Below are positions 32,664-43,100 of a stretch of 64,000 nucleotides of DNA, one piece after another. How positions within the stretch are numbered: position 1 is the stretch's first letter; each line of letters opens with the position of its first letter. The stretch is taken from the NCBI GenBank assembly GCA_035771175.1, contig CM069605.1:24320288-24384287 (forward strand), read 5' to 3'. The notes under the pieces are model-generated. The model was not told where the DNA came from. It was given only the letters and a program-made list of their open reading frames with translations, and ran no database searches. Source of the stretch: Paratinospora sagittata. Taxonomy: Eukaryota; Streptophyta; Magnoliopsida; Ranunculales; Menispermaceae. A program made the translations under genes and the position numbers.

Positions 32664-34056
32664 TGTAATACCATAGGATTGCACACAAAAAAAATATTTG
32701 GGTACCTGCCTGAACATTCAGGCGCAAAAAATCTCTATATAAGGAACCCTTCTCATTTCTCATTCCTCACACCAAATCACCTTCTCTTGTGATTTTCTTC
32801 TCCTTTCCACTCATTTTGGGTTTTTAGTCTTTTGAGACTTTCTATTCGAGACTCTCAGTGCGGTGCGACGAAGTTTTGTCCGGAGGAAAGCGCCAGATTT
32901 GAAAGAAGAAGTTTTTATCTGAAGGTGGGGAACGAAACATAGGTTTGTGTGTCTTATAACTTTTATTAAAGTTTACATTCATTTATTATTATGTCTATTG
33001 TCCATTTACACTGCATTATATCATATAATGTTTATACTGTCACAATTATGTCTGTATATTTGGAATTCAAGTATTATACTGTTGTAATGTCGGATTAGTG
33101 GTCAATCTGGCTCAACTAGACTCAGTCTTGTCCTCAGTAACTTTAAATAGTGAACGGGAGGCAGCGTGCTGCTCTAGGCGATTGGTATTTAAGCAGACCT
33201 TGTGTCTCACCTCTCAACTAGAGACTGATCTAGTTGGTCTTATTGAACGCTATCAGCTTATACAAGTAATACTGAATGTCCTCACCTTGCACGTCGTGAT
33301 ACTGACCCTGATAAGGATCACCAGACATTGTCAAAGTCAGTCTAAATGTCAAGTAAAGACTAGACCAGTAGACTAGACCAGTTCATGCATTGGCATCATA
33401 CATATCACCACCTAGGGACGTATGTTGTTTATGATTCATAGAATGGTTATGAGCATTGCTCACTATTCATTATATTTATCTCGAGAGGGACATACAATGA
33501 GAACCCGACTACACCTGGGGAGGGACATCTGTACGTGAATCCAGAGCATCATTCCTGAGGAGGGCTACAATGAGAACCTGGCTACGCCTGGGGAAGGACA
33601 TCTGTACGTGAACTCAGACGATGTACGTTCATCAAACCATTACGAGACGGTGTCATGCATACATACATATTGATTGATTATGATACTTTGATGTGTATTT
33701 AAGATATTTAATTATGAAGTTTGTTTTATTAATTGTTATATTCACGAACTATTTTATCCACTGAGCGCTTTAAGCTCATTCCTTTGTTATCCAAATTTTC
33801 ACAGGAAATTAGGGTGGACTGGGTGCAGGTTTATGGGGCCCACATTTTGTACCCTTTATATTATTCATTGGGGATTTTGGGGAGTATGTTCCCTTGACTA
33901 TGTCATGTACAAATGAATTCTGAATTAAATGAAATCAGACATGTACGGTATTATATTCTCGCTGCGAACTCTGTTATTACCATTGTTATATTTCCAAATG
34001 CGCTCCCCGTCCGCGAGTGTACCGCCGATTTAGGCGCGTCCGGGCGTGGTGTGACA
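32664..34056 (+). repeat. 3' LTR of element T
   Basis: The LTR is 1393 bp, TGTAATACC to GTGTGACA. A TATATAA box lies at 32736-32742, followed by a CT-rich probable start region. The later part has a duplicated GGGGAGGGACATCTGTACGTGAA-like block (near 33515 and 33590) and an ACTGAGCGCTTTAAGCTCA inverted repeat near 33761. The ORF at 33098-33376 is a chance frame. Confidence 0.85.
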
Positions 34057-34061
34057 GAATA

Positions 34062-35218
34062 TCTGTCCTTAACATATTAATCCCCTCTCTCGAGCGCAAA
34101 TCAGCAAGTCAAGAATGCATTAAGATCTATAATCCACTTTATGCTATTTTAAAGGCTTTCGTAGGTCTCTCGATTCGATATTACTAACCTAGGTTACAAT
34201 TTCTAATTTCCAATTCGATAACACCTCTCTCGAGCGTAAGAAACCAAATCTAAAATCATTCAACAAGTGACAAACAAATTAAAAGCATTAAGTATTTGAA
34301 GTTGCAAATAAACCCTGAAATTATTCAATAACACACGTATAATAATCATTCCATAAGACAAAACATAGATCAATCAACTAGATTAAGAACTTAGCTCATA
34401 TTCATATTCAAAGATACATGATAGAAAAGATGGAAAACAAAGGAAAACAACATTGCAAGAAACAAGAAATGGAAAATGAAAGCTTAAAGCCCCATGATAA
34501 TGGAGACCTTCTTCTTCTTCTTCCTTGAACTTCTTCCTTGCTTGCAACCCAAGCTTCCTCCTCTTCTCTCTTGCCTCCCTTTCTAAAACCTAAACCTAAT
34601 TCTAATTAGTTGTTATCTAATGCTACTAGAATGAAAGATGATAATCTCAAACAACCCTAAAATGTCATTATATCTCTATGTCGAAAAAGACCAAAAAACC
34701 AAAAAAATAAAACGCATTATGTAGCGTCGTGGCGCTACACAAATGTTATTGCAACACTTGCGTTCTAAGCGTCCCAACGCTCAAAACGCTCCTTTTTCTT
34801 CTTTCCTTCTTGGTTCTTGTGTGGACTTAACCATTTTTTGGCTTTTCACTTGATTCTTTGGTCCATCTTTTGCACCTTTCTTTGACATGATCTTGTCACC
34901 CTTTGAATCACATTGCATCCCACTTTTAGGCTCTTTATTTACCTACGAAACAAAGCACAAAAAGGTATAAATTCTATTCAATTGATCAAAGTATTAACTA
35001 AAATGAAATGCACCCAAAATATATGATTTTTATGATATTAACAAGTATCAAAATGTCATTTATTCATGTTAAAAACCTATATAAGCCTAAGATAAAGCCT
35101 AAACGAACCTAAAACAACTAAGTATGCAATTCATGCAAAAATATCTAAAAACTAAGCAAATGCACCTAAAAGTCTATCAAATTAACATGCAAACTAACTA
35201 CTAAAACTCAACTTTTCA
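34062..35218 (-). repeat. 5' LTR of element B, 5' portion
   Basis: This continues the LTR at 23900-24272. Its outer end at 35218 reads TGAAAAGTTGAG on the minus strand, one base from the family start TGATAAGTTGAG. It holds a perfect inverted repeat GTAGCG...CGCTAC (34721-34738), where other Athila LTRs have a GC-rich palindrome. No gene is present. Confidence 0.8.
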
Positions 35219-36134
35219 GTGGGGCATTGATTTCATGGGACCATTCCCATCCTCCAATGGCAAGCTATGTATTTTGTTGGCGGTTGACTATGTGTCAAAG
35301 TGGGTTGAAGCCATTGCTACTACCACAAATGATGCCCGGGTTGTATTGAAATTCCTTCAGAAGATTATTTTCACAAGATTTGGTACTCTAAGAGCCATCA
35401 TAAGTGATGAAGGCTCTCATTTTTGCAACAAGTTTTTCAAGGATCTACTTTCCAAGTATGAAGTGAAGCATAAAGTCGCTTTGGCTTATCATCCACAATC
35501 TAATGGGCAAGCCAAGGTCTCCAACTGGGAAGTGAAAAGAATTTTGGAGAAGACTGTGAGCACTAATAGGAAAGATTGGGCATTGAAGCTTGATGATGCT
35601 TTATGGGCATACCGCACCGCCTACAAAACACCTATTGGAATGTCTCTGTATAGACTTGTCTTTGGCAAGTCTTTTCATTTACCATGTGAGTTGGAGCATC
35701 GAGGTTATTAGGCAATAAGGAAATTGAATTTTGATATGAAGGCTTGTGGGGAGCAAAAGCTGCTTCAACTCAATGAAATGGAAGAGTTTAGACAAGATTC
35801 CTTTGAGAATGCTAAGATCTACAAGGAGAGAACCAAGGGTTGGCATGACAAACATATCTTAAAGAAAGAGTTTCTTCCAGGGCAACAAGTCCTTCTCTAC
35901 AATTCAAGACTAAGGCTTTTTCCAGGAAAGTTGAAGTCTAGGTGGTCCTGGCCATTTCTTGTCACAAAAGTTTTCCCCTATGGAGCGGTAGAGCTACAAA
36001 GCCAAGATGGTGGACGTTTGTTTCAAGTGAACGGGCAAAGGGCGAAGCACTACTATGGAGCATTTGATCCAAGCAAGGAGAAGCTACCCCTTCATCAACC
36101 ATCCCGAGCAAGAAAAAAAAGAAAGTCTAGCTAA
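35219..36134 (+). pseudogene. Athila integrase and C-terminal tail, element D right part
   Basis: The sequence resumes exactly where element D was cut at 10062: [23 protein letters not shown], then [12 protein letters not shown] and the third acidic position region [12 protein letters not shown], in which the usual Glu is Lys. A TAG at 35709-35711 precedes the tail, which has [42 protein letters not shown] and KSRWSWPFLVTKVFPYGAVEL, ending at TAA 36132-36134. The missing Glu makes this integrase inactive. Confidence 0.85.
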
Positions 36135-37686
36135 TGACTATAAAGAAGCGCTTGTTGAGAAGCAACCCAATCGATCTTTTTGTTCATGTTTTATTTTCAT
36201 TTTAGTCATTGTAGTATAGATTTTGAGTTTTTGCTTTTCACTAATGGCATTCATTTTTGTCCCTTTCAAGTTTTGATTCAAGTTTGGGGGTCCTCGGCGT
36301 TACTAAGAAAAAGAGAAGAATTTTGGAGCCTTCTACCCTCGTGGGTTAAGGGAGTATCGTTACCCTTCTCTTTATGTGTTTTTGCATTGAGGACAATGCC
36401 AACTTTAAGTTTTGGGGGGGTTTGAATTCTTGGTGTCTTTAGTGTAAATTTTCAAATTTTTTGCGAAAAGTTTTGTTTTTCATGCATTTTGATCAATGAA
36501 TAATTTCATATTCCATTATGAGTTTTGATTTGATTTGATCTTGTATGGATGATCTAGGATAGTATTTGAACTCATTTTTTTAGTATACCCTTGGAAAACT
36601 AGATTGCACTCTTTAGTCTGTGTGCTTGATCTACTTTGCCATGTTTATTGGACATTCTCGTTGACTTTTGAGCATTAAATTAGGATCATGAGTTCCACTT
36701 GTTTGCTTAAATCAAGATTATGCAAGTTAAGTACCTTTAGATCTCATTTTTAAACTGAACTCTAGAACTTGTTTAATCACTTCTTGAGTCGAGATCCTAG
36801 GAATCACACAATGAGAGATATGATTTAGGCCATTTTTGTTACCCTATTTATTGTCACTAAAATTGATTAACCAAGGCCTTTGATTGAATTTTCCTTATTT
36901 TTACCTAAGTACTCTTAACTCTTTGAAAAATGTGAGTTGTGTTTGTGTTTGGGTATTTTTGCATGGGAAAGTATGTGAATATGGGCTATGGAATGAAAAT
37001 GTATGAGAAGGTGATGAGAAAAGGTTCAAAATGTGTGTTTCATGTGAAGAAAAAAAAAGAAAAAAGAAAAATCATGTTTCTTCATCTATGTATGGAAGTG
37101 ACATAAGTTTGGGGGTGTATATGTGGGTAATGTGAATGAAAAATGTGAAAAATTTTGGTTGGGTAATGTTTGGTTTTGGTTCATGTGTAAGGTATGGGAT
37201 GTGTGAATGATGTAACAAAGATGTTTTGGGTGTATTAAGCTTCATTTTATCCACTTTGACATACCCTTAGCCCTAACCTTACATTACAAGCTATTTAAAG
37301 ACCTATTGATCTTGATTGGTGTGAAACCTACATTAGTGGAGAGAAGTACGAAAAACAAGCATCTGAAGTTTATGTTTTGTTTTATGAGATCATATTTCTA
37401 TTTTGCTTGCATTGATCTATATGATTTATGAGTGACCATGTGAATGATTTTTTTTATGCTTGGTTGTCAATGAGGACGGAAAAGAAGACGTGGTCTTGTA
37501 GGTTAAAATTCTAGACAACAAATTCAAACTTTCGAAGCTTTCTTTGTGTTATGCATATAAAATTTGTGTTGTCTTTGAGATCAATTGAATCCATTTTTGA
37601 AAATCAAACCCTTCTTCATCTTGGAATATGTGAGGGGTTTGTTTGATCAACTTTCATTTTTCTCTTTGCTAGGGACGATCAAAATC
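36135..37686 (+). other. 3' non-coding spacer of element D
   Basis: About 1.55 kb with no supported gene lies between the integrase tail and the polypurine tract. It begins with the conserved AAGCGCTTGTTGAGAAGCAACCC block and includes the AGTTTTGGGGGGG tract near 36405. Some Athila elements carry an envelope-like ORF here; I see none. The ORF at 36180-36425 has no recognisable domain. Confidence 0.65.
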
Positions 37687-37702
37687 TAAGTTTGGGAGAA
37701 TT
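37687..37702 (+). promoter_or_regulatory. Polypurine tract of element D
   Basis: CTAAGTTTGGGAGAATT-like sequence lies directly before the LTR start TGATAAG at 37703. The equivalent tract of element F is at 60986-61002 on the minus strand. Confidence 0.65.
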
Positions 37703-39129
37703 TGATAAGTTGAGTTTTAGTAGTTAGTTTGCATGTTAATTTGTTAGATTTTTAGGTTCATTTAGTTAGTTTTTAGGTGTTTTTGCATGATTAGTATACT
37801 TAGTTGTTTTAGATGCATTTATGTTTTAATCGGTTTTTATCATGAATATTGACTTTTTGATACATGTGAATATCATAGAAGTCATATGTTTTGAGTATAT
37901 TTCATTATAGTTAATACTTTGATTAATTGTATAGAATTTACAATTGTTTATACTTTATTTTGTAGGTAAATAAAGAGCTTAAAAGTGGGTTGAAACAAGG
38001 TTCAAATGGTGTTCAAAAGAAGTCAAGAACATGTGCAAAACATATGCAAAAAGTGTGCAAAAAGTAGAAAAAATCGGCCAACACCCGAAACTGGGCGCCG
38101 CGGCGCCGGTAACCCAGAATTGCGGGATTGCGTTTTTTGGCGAGTTTTGACGCCCCTTTTTGTCTTTTCACTCATTGGATGTATATAGCTCGTTTTAGGA
38201 TTTGTTTAGGAATATATCTTTTATTCTAATAGATTTAGATAGCAATTAATTAGGGTTAGGTTAGAAGAAAGGAGGCAAGAGAAGAAGACAAGGAAGGAAG
38301 AGTTGCAGGTTCAAGCTTGAAGAAGAAGGGGGTTTTTTCTGCTTTTATTTTAATTAAAACTTGTGTTTTATGATTTCTTCTTTGAATATCTTTCTTGTAC
38401 TCATGTATTTGAATATGAGCTAAACATTTGATCTAGAGGTTTAATTGATCTATGTTGATCTTATGGTTTGATTATTATTTATATGTTCTTGATTGATAAT
38501 GTGGGTTTATTTGCAATTTTCAACTCTTAATGCTTTCAAATTGCTGACCACATTTTGGATGACCTTAGATTTGATATCTATCACTTGGAAAAAGAGATAT
38601 TGAATTAGATTGGAAAAATTGCAACCTAGGGTTATTGTATCGTGTTAGAAAACCTACAATGCCCTTGAAAATCATTCAAAAATTGGTCTCAAATCTTAAT
38701 GCATGTTTAATTTATTGGTTTATCACTTGAAAAAGAGAATTAATGTGTTGAGCATAGATAATTGAACTATCACTTGGAAGAGGGGTTCAGTTGAATTAGA
38801 TCTATGATTTATAAATCTATGAATTAATCATTTACATGACATTTTAAAAATCATAAGTAAAGACATAGTGATATTAATCCTCTAAAGTTTTTAATCATTG
38901 ATTTTCTATATTTTTTATCCAAATTACATCATTTAGTTTTAATTGTTGCTTATTTTACTTTTAGTACTCAGTTCATTAAATATTGATCATCTAGATAAAA
39001 TTTAGAGTTAGTATAATTTCGGGTATTAAATCATAGTTTTGCTAATTCTTGCGAACGATAACCTGATATTCACTGGTATATATTATAACTTGATATTCAT
39101 ATACTTGCGAATTAAAATTTAACGCATCA
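37703..39129 (+). repeat. 3' LTR of element D
   Basis: The 1427 bp LTR runs from TGATAAGTTGAG to AACGCATCA. It contains a perfect 14-base palindrome GGCGCCGCGGCGCC (38094-38107). The ORF at 38006-38188 lies inside the LTR and is not supported. The right flank starts ACAAC (39130-39134), a candidate target duplication whose partner would be outside the window. Confidence 0.85.
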
Positions 39130-39487
39130 ACAACTGTGGCTCTTGCATTAAGAGAAGGACTAAAATTTGCAGAAGATAATCACTTGAAGCCAACAATCAT
39201 AGAGGGGGAGTCCACAGTGGTCATCAACTATTTAAAAACTAATTCGATGGGTCAAGATGAATTCTGCGTGATAGAAGATGTTGGAGCCCTTCACTAATGT
39301 GCAGGTCAAAGCTACATTTAGAGAATGCAATATTGTTGCTCATTGTCTTGGTCAGTCTGCATTAAGTTTAGATTCTTGTGCTGTTTGGTTTAATATTATC
39401 CCCCCCTATCTATTATTCAAGATGATGTAATTCAAGACGCTCGGTCCCTATTGTTTTAATACAATTCTGTTCCCCTTAAAAAAAAAA
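39130..39487 (+). pseudogene. LINE 3' end: RNase H-like domain remnant and poly(A)
   Basis: Translation gives ALREGLKFAEDNHLKP, IIEGESTVVINYLKT and, after a frameshift near 39290, FTNVQVKATFRECNIVAHCL and AVWFNIIPPYLL. This is the order of an RVT_3-type RNase H domain, the C-terminus of many plant L1-type LINE ORFs. A ten-base poly(A) at 39478-39487 marks the retroposed end. The 5' part is cut by the LTR of D, which apparently inserted into this LINE. A decayed host gene with an RNase H-like domain is an alternative. Confidence 0.6.
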
Positions 39488-40165
39488 CTACACTCTGAAT
39501 TCTGTTAGCATTTCGAGTTAACACTTGTGATTTTTTTATTAAAATAATATTTAAAGCTTATATATTGTTCACTTATCATTAATACAAATTTTGATTTGCT
39601 CACGTACAACGAATGTGCACGGTCACCAGTAGATTATAACAAAAGTATCAAAACACAATAAAATATTAGGATTTCTTAGCATATGTGATGTACCATAACT
39701 AACCTCCGGAATAAAAAATGAGCAAAGCGTGAATCTCCGAAGAACCCGCTCCCATGCATAGTTTCACAATAATCGGTCTGCTGAACCTGGATGTGATTTT
39801 AAATCGGAGGAGGTGTAAAAAGGCGCACGCGGCTAGCTATTAAGACCCGCGTAAGGAGAATGAGGAGTGGTTACGAGTAGCGCCACCGCAGCTGCCGACA
39901 TCCGTAATGAAAACTTCCAACACATGTCACCATACGATTCGATTCAGCTTTCCATTTTTCACGTTGTGTGAAAAGACATTTTCCTTTTCTTCTACTACCC
40001 ATTAAGCTCGTGGTATTTTCGTTATTCTACTAAGATCTGAGCCCATTTTCGATTTAAGAAAGGAAACCTCCCTGATCCCTCCTTTGTGACAAACCATAAA
40101 GCCACGACGCTCTTCTTCATCTTCATCTTGTATTGTGAGATTTGCGAGTGTTCACGAAGAAGAAA
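39488..40165 (+). promoter_or_regulatory. Promoter and 5' UTR region of the PLDRP1-like gene
   Basis: No ORF is supported here. The 5' half is AT-rich. From about 39800 the sequence becomes GC-richer (GCGCACGCGGC, GTAGCGCCACCGCAGC), as near plant gene starts. I see no convincing TATA box at the expected spacing. CT-rich tracts at about 39977-39995 and 40110-40130 (CTCTTCTTCATCTTCATCTTG) are typical of plant 5' leaders. The transcription start was not determined. Confidence 0.45.
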
Positions 40166-43100
40166 ATGGCGTTCTACTCCAGAGGCGACGAAGTTGATGA
40201 CTTCGATGAGTACGATCCGACCCCATACGGTGGCGGATACGACATAGCTCTCACTTACGGTCGCCCTCTCGAGCCCTCCGAAGAGATCTGCCATCCCATC
40301 TCTTCATCCTCCGCTTCTTCTTATTCTTCTTCTTCCTTCAACAGACCCCACTATGCCGGAGACAGCGAGCCATACGCTTACGGAGAGGAAGCTCAACAAA
40401 CTGAGTACAGCAGCTACTCCCGCCCAAAGCCCCGTCCGGCCACCAACTACGGCGATCAATTTAGCTCCGGAGATTACGGTCACGCTGCCGAGCCACCCAA
40501 GCCCCAACCCAATTACGGGTTCCAGCCCGGGTTGACTCGCCCAGGATACGGTGGGGACGAGCCCGGTTCGGGATATGGAGATCAGGATCCGCCGCCGCGC
40601 CGGCGACCAGAAGAGGAGTACGGGTACGGAGGCGGGAGACCGGAATATGGGCGGCCGAGTTACAATGAACCTCCGCGGAGGCCGAGCTATTATGGAGAGA
40701 AGGAGGAAGTGGAAGAGCAGTTCCAGAGGCCTAGCTATGAGAGGAAGGAAGAGGATGGGTATGAGAAGCCCAGTTACGAGAGGAAGGAAGGGGATTATGG
40801 GTATCAGAAGCCCAGTTATGCGACGAAGGAAGAGGATTATGGGTATGAGAAGCCCAGTTATGCGAGGAAGGAAGAGGATTATGGGTATCAGAAGCCAGAT
40901 AATGAAGACGAGCCTCGCAGGTATGGCGAGAGTTATGGGGAACAGAGCTATGGCCGCAAGAAATACGTGAGTGGATCCGCTTCCTCCTCTTTCTATATTT
41001 CTCATTTCAGCTTATTATGTCTTATTTCTTTTTGATTGATTAATGACCTATGCACGAGTAGATGATATGATCATTGTTGGGCGTTTTATTGAAATCAGGT
41101 GGTGATTACGGCTTTAGAGCTATTGATTCATATAACCCCTTGATCTTTTGAGTCATAGATCTTTCAAAATTCTACTTCTTTGTTATGTGATTAGTTGAAG
41201 TTTCTTACACAGGGACATGGATCGGTTCTCAATCCATTGAACTTTGTTCTCAGTATTGGTTTTTGAGTTCTCTCTTGAAAATGGTTTTCTGCTGTGCTTT
41301 TTTTTTTCCTCCTCCATGATCTATGTGAAATAAGACCACATTTTGTTGCCTTCACGCTAGTTAACCCACGATAAACTTTTAGGGCCTGTTTGTTACTGGG
41401 ATAGAAGATTGGAGTAGTATTTGTGAGGGTAAGCTGTTAATTTATTTATTAATTTGTATTTTGTATTTCTACATAAATTTTTTATATATTATTGTGAAAT
41501 TGTGTTTTAATCTCTTTTTCTTTTAGGATTGTCTTCTAATAACAATTGAAGTTAGCATTAAGTTTTTGTTTTAAAACTTTGCGTTTCAATAGTAAAGAAT
41601 CAAAAGAATTTTTGGAACTTACAAGTTGTTTTGATTTTATACCTAACTTTGATGGAGTCTTTTTGCATATTTTAGTCACGCTTAATTCATAATTTGATAA
41701 TTAAAAAGACCAAAAATTCGATAAAAATTTGGTTAGGTTTAAAGAATTTTCATTAAATGTTGTGTAATGGTTTTTGATGACTTTACTTGATATTGTGAAA
41801 TGAGCATATTCAAAAAATGGTAGGAATAACACCAATTGGAGATAAAATGAGAGAAAATTGACTAAGGTGGTTTGATACATATAATGAAAGTCTTTAGATG
41901 CACCAGTCAGGAGGAGTGACCTATTAATACGAAATGGTAACAATACCTCGTAGAGGAAGACCTAAAACAAAATGGATAGAGATAATTAAAAAAGATCTAA
42001 CTTCTTGCAATTTGAATGCCAACTTAGCCATCGATAGAGTGGAGTGGAGGAAGCGGATTCATGTAACCATCCCCATGAAGGCTTAGTTGAGTTGAGTATT
42101 GTTTGAGTTAGTGCAAGCAACTCTTTTTGTTGGTTGCATTGTCATGTTTAGTGGCCAATTATTCTAACATCTATTGGCCAGTATTGATTGTTGAAACGAT
42201 CATAGGATATGGGTCTAGCACTTCAAATGTCCAATTAAACATTACTTTGGCAACTCTAGACAAGGAAGAAGATGGCATTAAAAAGAAGAAATGAAGCTGA
42301 CCTACGGTTTATACAACATCAAAGTGTGGAGAGAATCTATTCCCTAGAGGTAGTTAAGTTAGATTTATAATCAAAGTGATCAATTTTTAGGTTTGGTTGT
42401 TAACCTAATTCGTAACATCCAATTAGAAAAATCAAATAGTTCAAACTACACTCAAGGGTAGGTCATTTCCGATTGAGAGAGGAAATTCTGTTCCAAAGAC
42501 AATGGTAAAGATTAAGGCAAAAGAAGAAGATGAACAAAACTGTAAAAGAAAAGGAAGATGAATAAAACGAGAAAAAGGAAAAAAAAGTGACAAAAAGAAC
42601 TTCCAAAGGGAAAAGAAGGAATGGGGGAGGAAATGAAGTGGAAGAAGAAAAGATATGGAAGAAGAAAGAAAGAAGATGAATGAAGAATTGAAGAAAAGAA
42701 GAAAAAAAGTTTGGGAAAGATGGAGACTTTGCCTTCAATTGAGTTTGATTTCTTTTGGCAAGGATTTGGTTTCTTGAGGACCTTTTTGCCACTCAAGCTA
42801 AAGATTATTTGAGACTGGTGATCTTGGTGATTATATGGACTATTTGGCAGTGTTTCTAAGGCCACACCCAGGCCATGACTAATCCATCGACTAGGCCATT
42901 TGGAACTAAATTGCCTAGGCGATACTTGAGGCACATAGTAGAGCTCTTTGCAATTTTTTAAAGCGATGTAAATATATAAAGCGAGACTATTCTTTCAACT
43001 CAGGTAAATATATAAAGTACGAGGAGGCCGATGTAAATATATAAAGCGAGACTATTCTTTTTTCTTTATAATTTTACAATATGATTTTAGAAATATTAGC

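Larger units (their letters stand above)
24273..34056 (+). mobile_element. Tekay-like chromovirus T with extra ORFs
   Basis: This 9784 bp unit begins TGTAATACC and ends GTGTGACA, with a perfect five-base duplication GAATA on both sides (24268-24272 and 34057-34061). It contains gag with a zinc knuckle, protease, RT, RNase H, integrase and a C-terminal chromodomain, all plus strand and all with stops. The 3' LTR is 32664-34056. The 5' LTR matches it only for its first 90 bases or so. From there to gag the unit holds AT-rich repeats and an unrelated ORF, and no primer site or LTR end is visible. Confidence 0.85.
10063..35218 (-). mobile_element. Athila element B, 3'-truncated, hosting elements H and T
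   Basis: This minus-strand element has a 5' LTR split by T (35218-34062 and 24272-23900), a primer site at 23876-23893, gag, protease, RT, RNase H and integrase (23770 down to 18779), then integrase-downstream sequence at 10063-10163 beyond insertion H. The spacer, polypurine tract and 3' LTR are missing. The element stops at 10063 within pol-downstream coding sequence, directly against the integrase of element D. GTGGGGCATT occurs on both sides (10053-10062 and 35219-35228). Coding is broken by many stops. Confidence 0.8.

Noticed and set aside
33098..33376. ORF of 92 codons in the 3' LTR of T.
   Set aside because: It lies wholly within the LTR after the probable transcription start and lacks any recognisable domain.
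36135..37686. Possible envelope-like ORF after integrase in element D, as reported for some Athila elements.
   Set aside because: No frame longer than about 80 codons and no signal peptide or membrane segment; the homologous spacer of F is equally empty.
40304..41005. 233-codon minus-strand ORF over exon 1 of the PLDRP1-like gene.
   Set aside because: It is the antisense shadow of a repetitive, GC-richer coding exon and shows no domain; Ile/Leu-rich repeats mirror the KPSYERKEED repeats.
41391..41410. Motif resembling the end of a hAT-type MITE (GGGCCTGTTTGTTACTGGG).
   Set aside because: No inverted partner or eight-base duplication was found within the intron.
42463..42934. Two overlapping minus-strand ORFs rich in Phe, Ser and Leu in the intron.
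   Set aside because: They are read-through of a low-complexity purine tract and have no conserved features.
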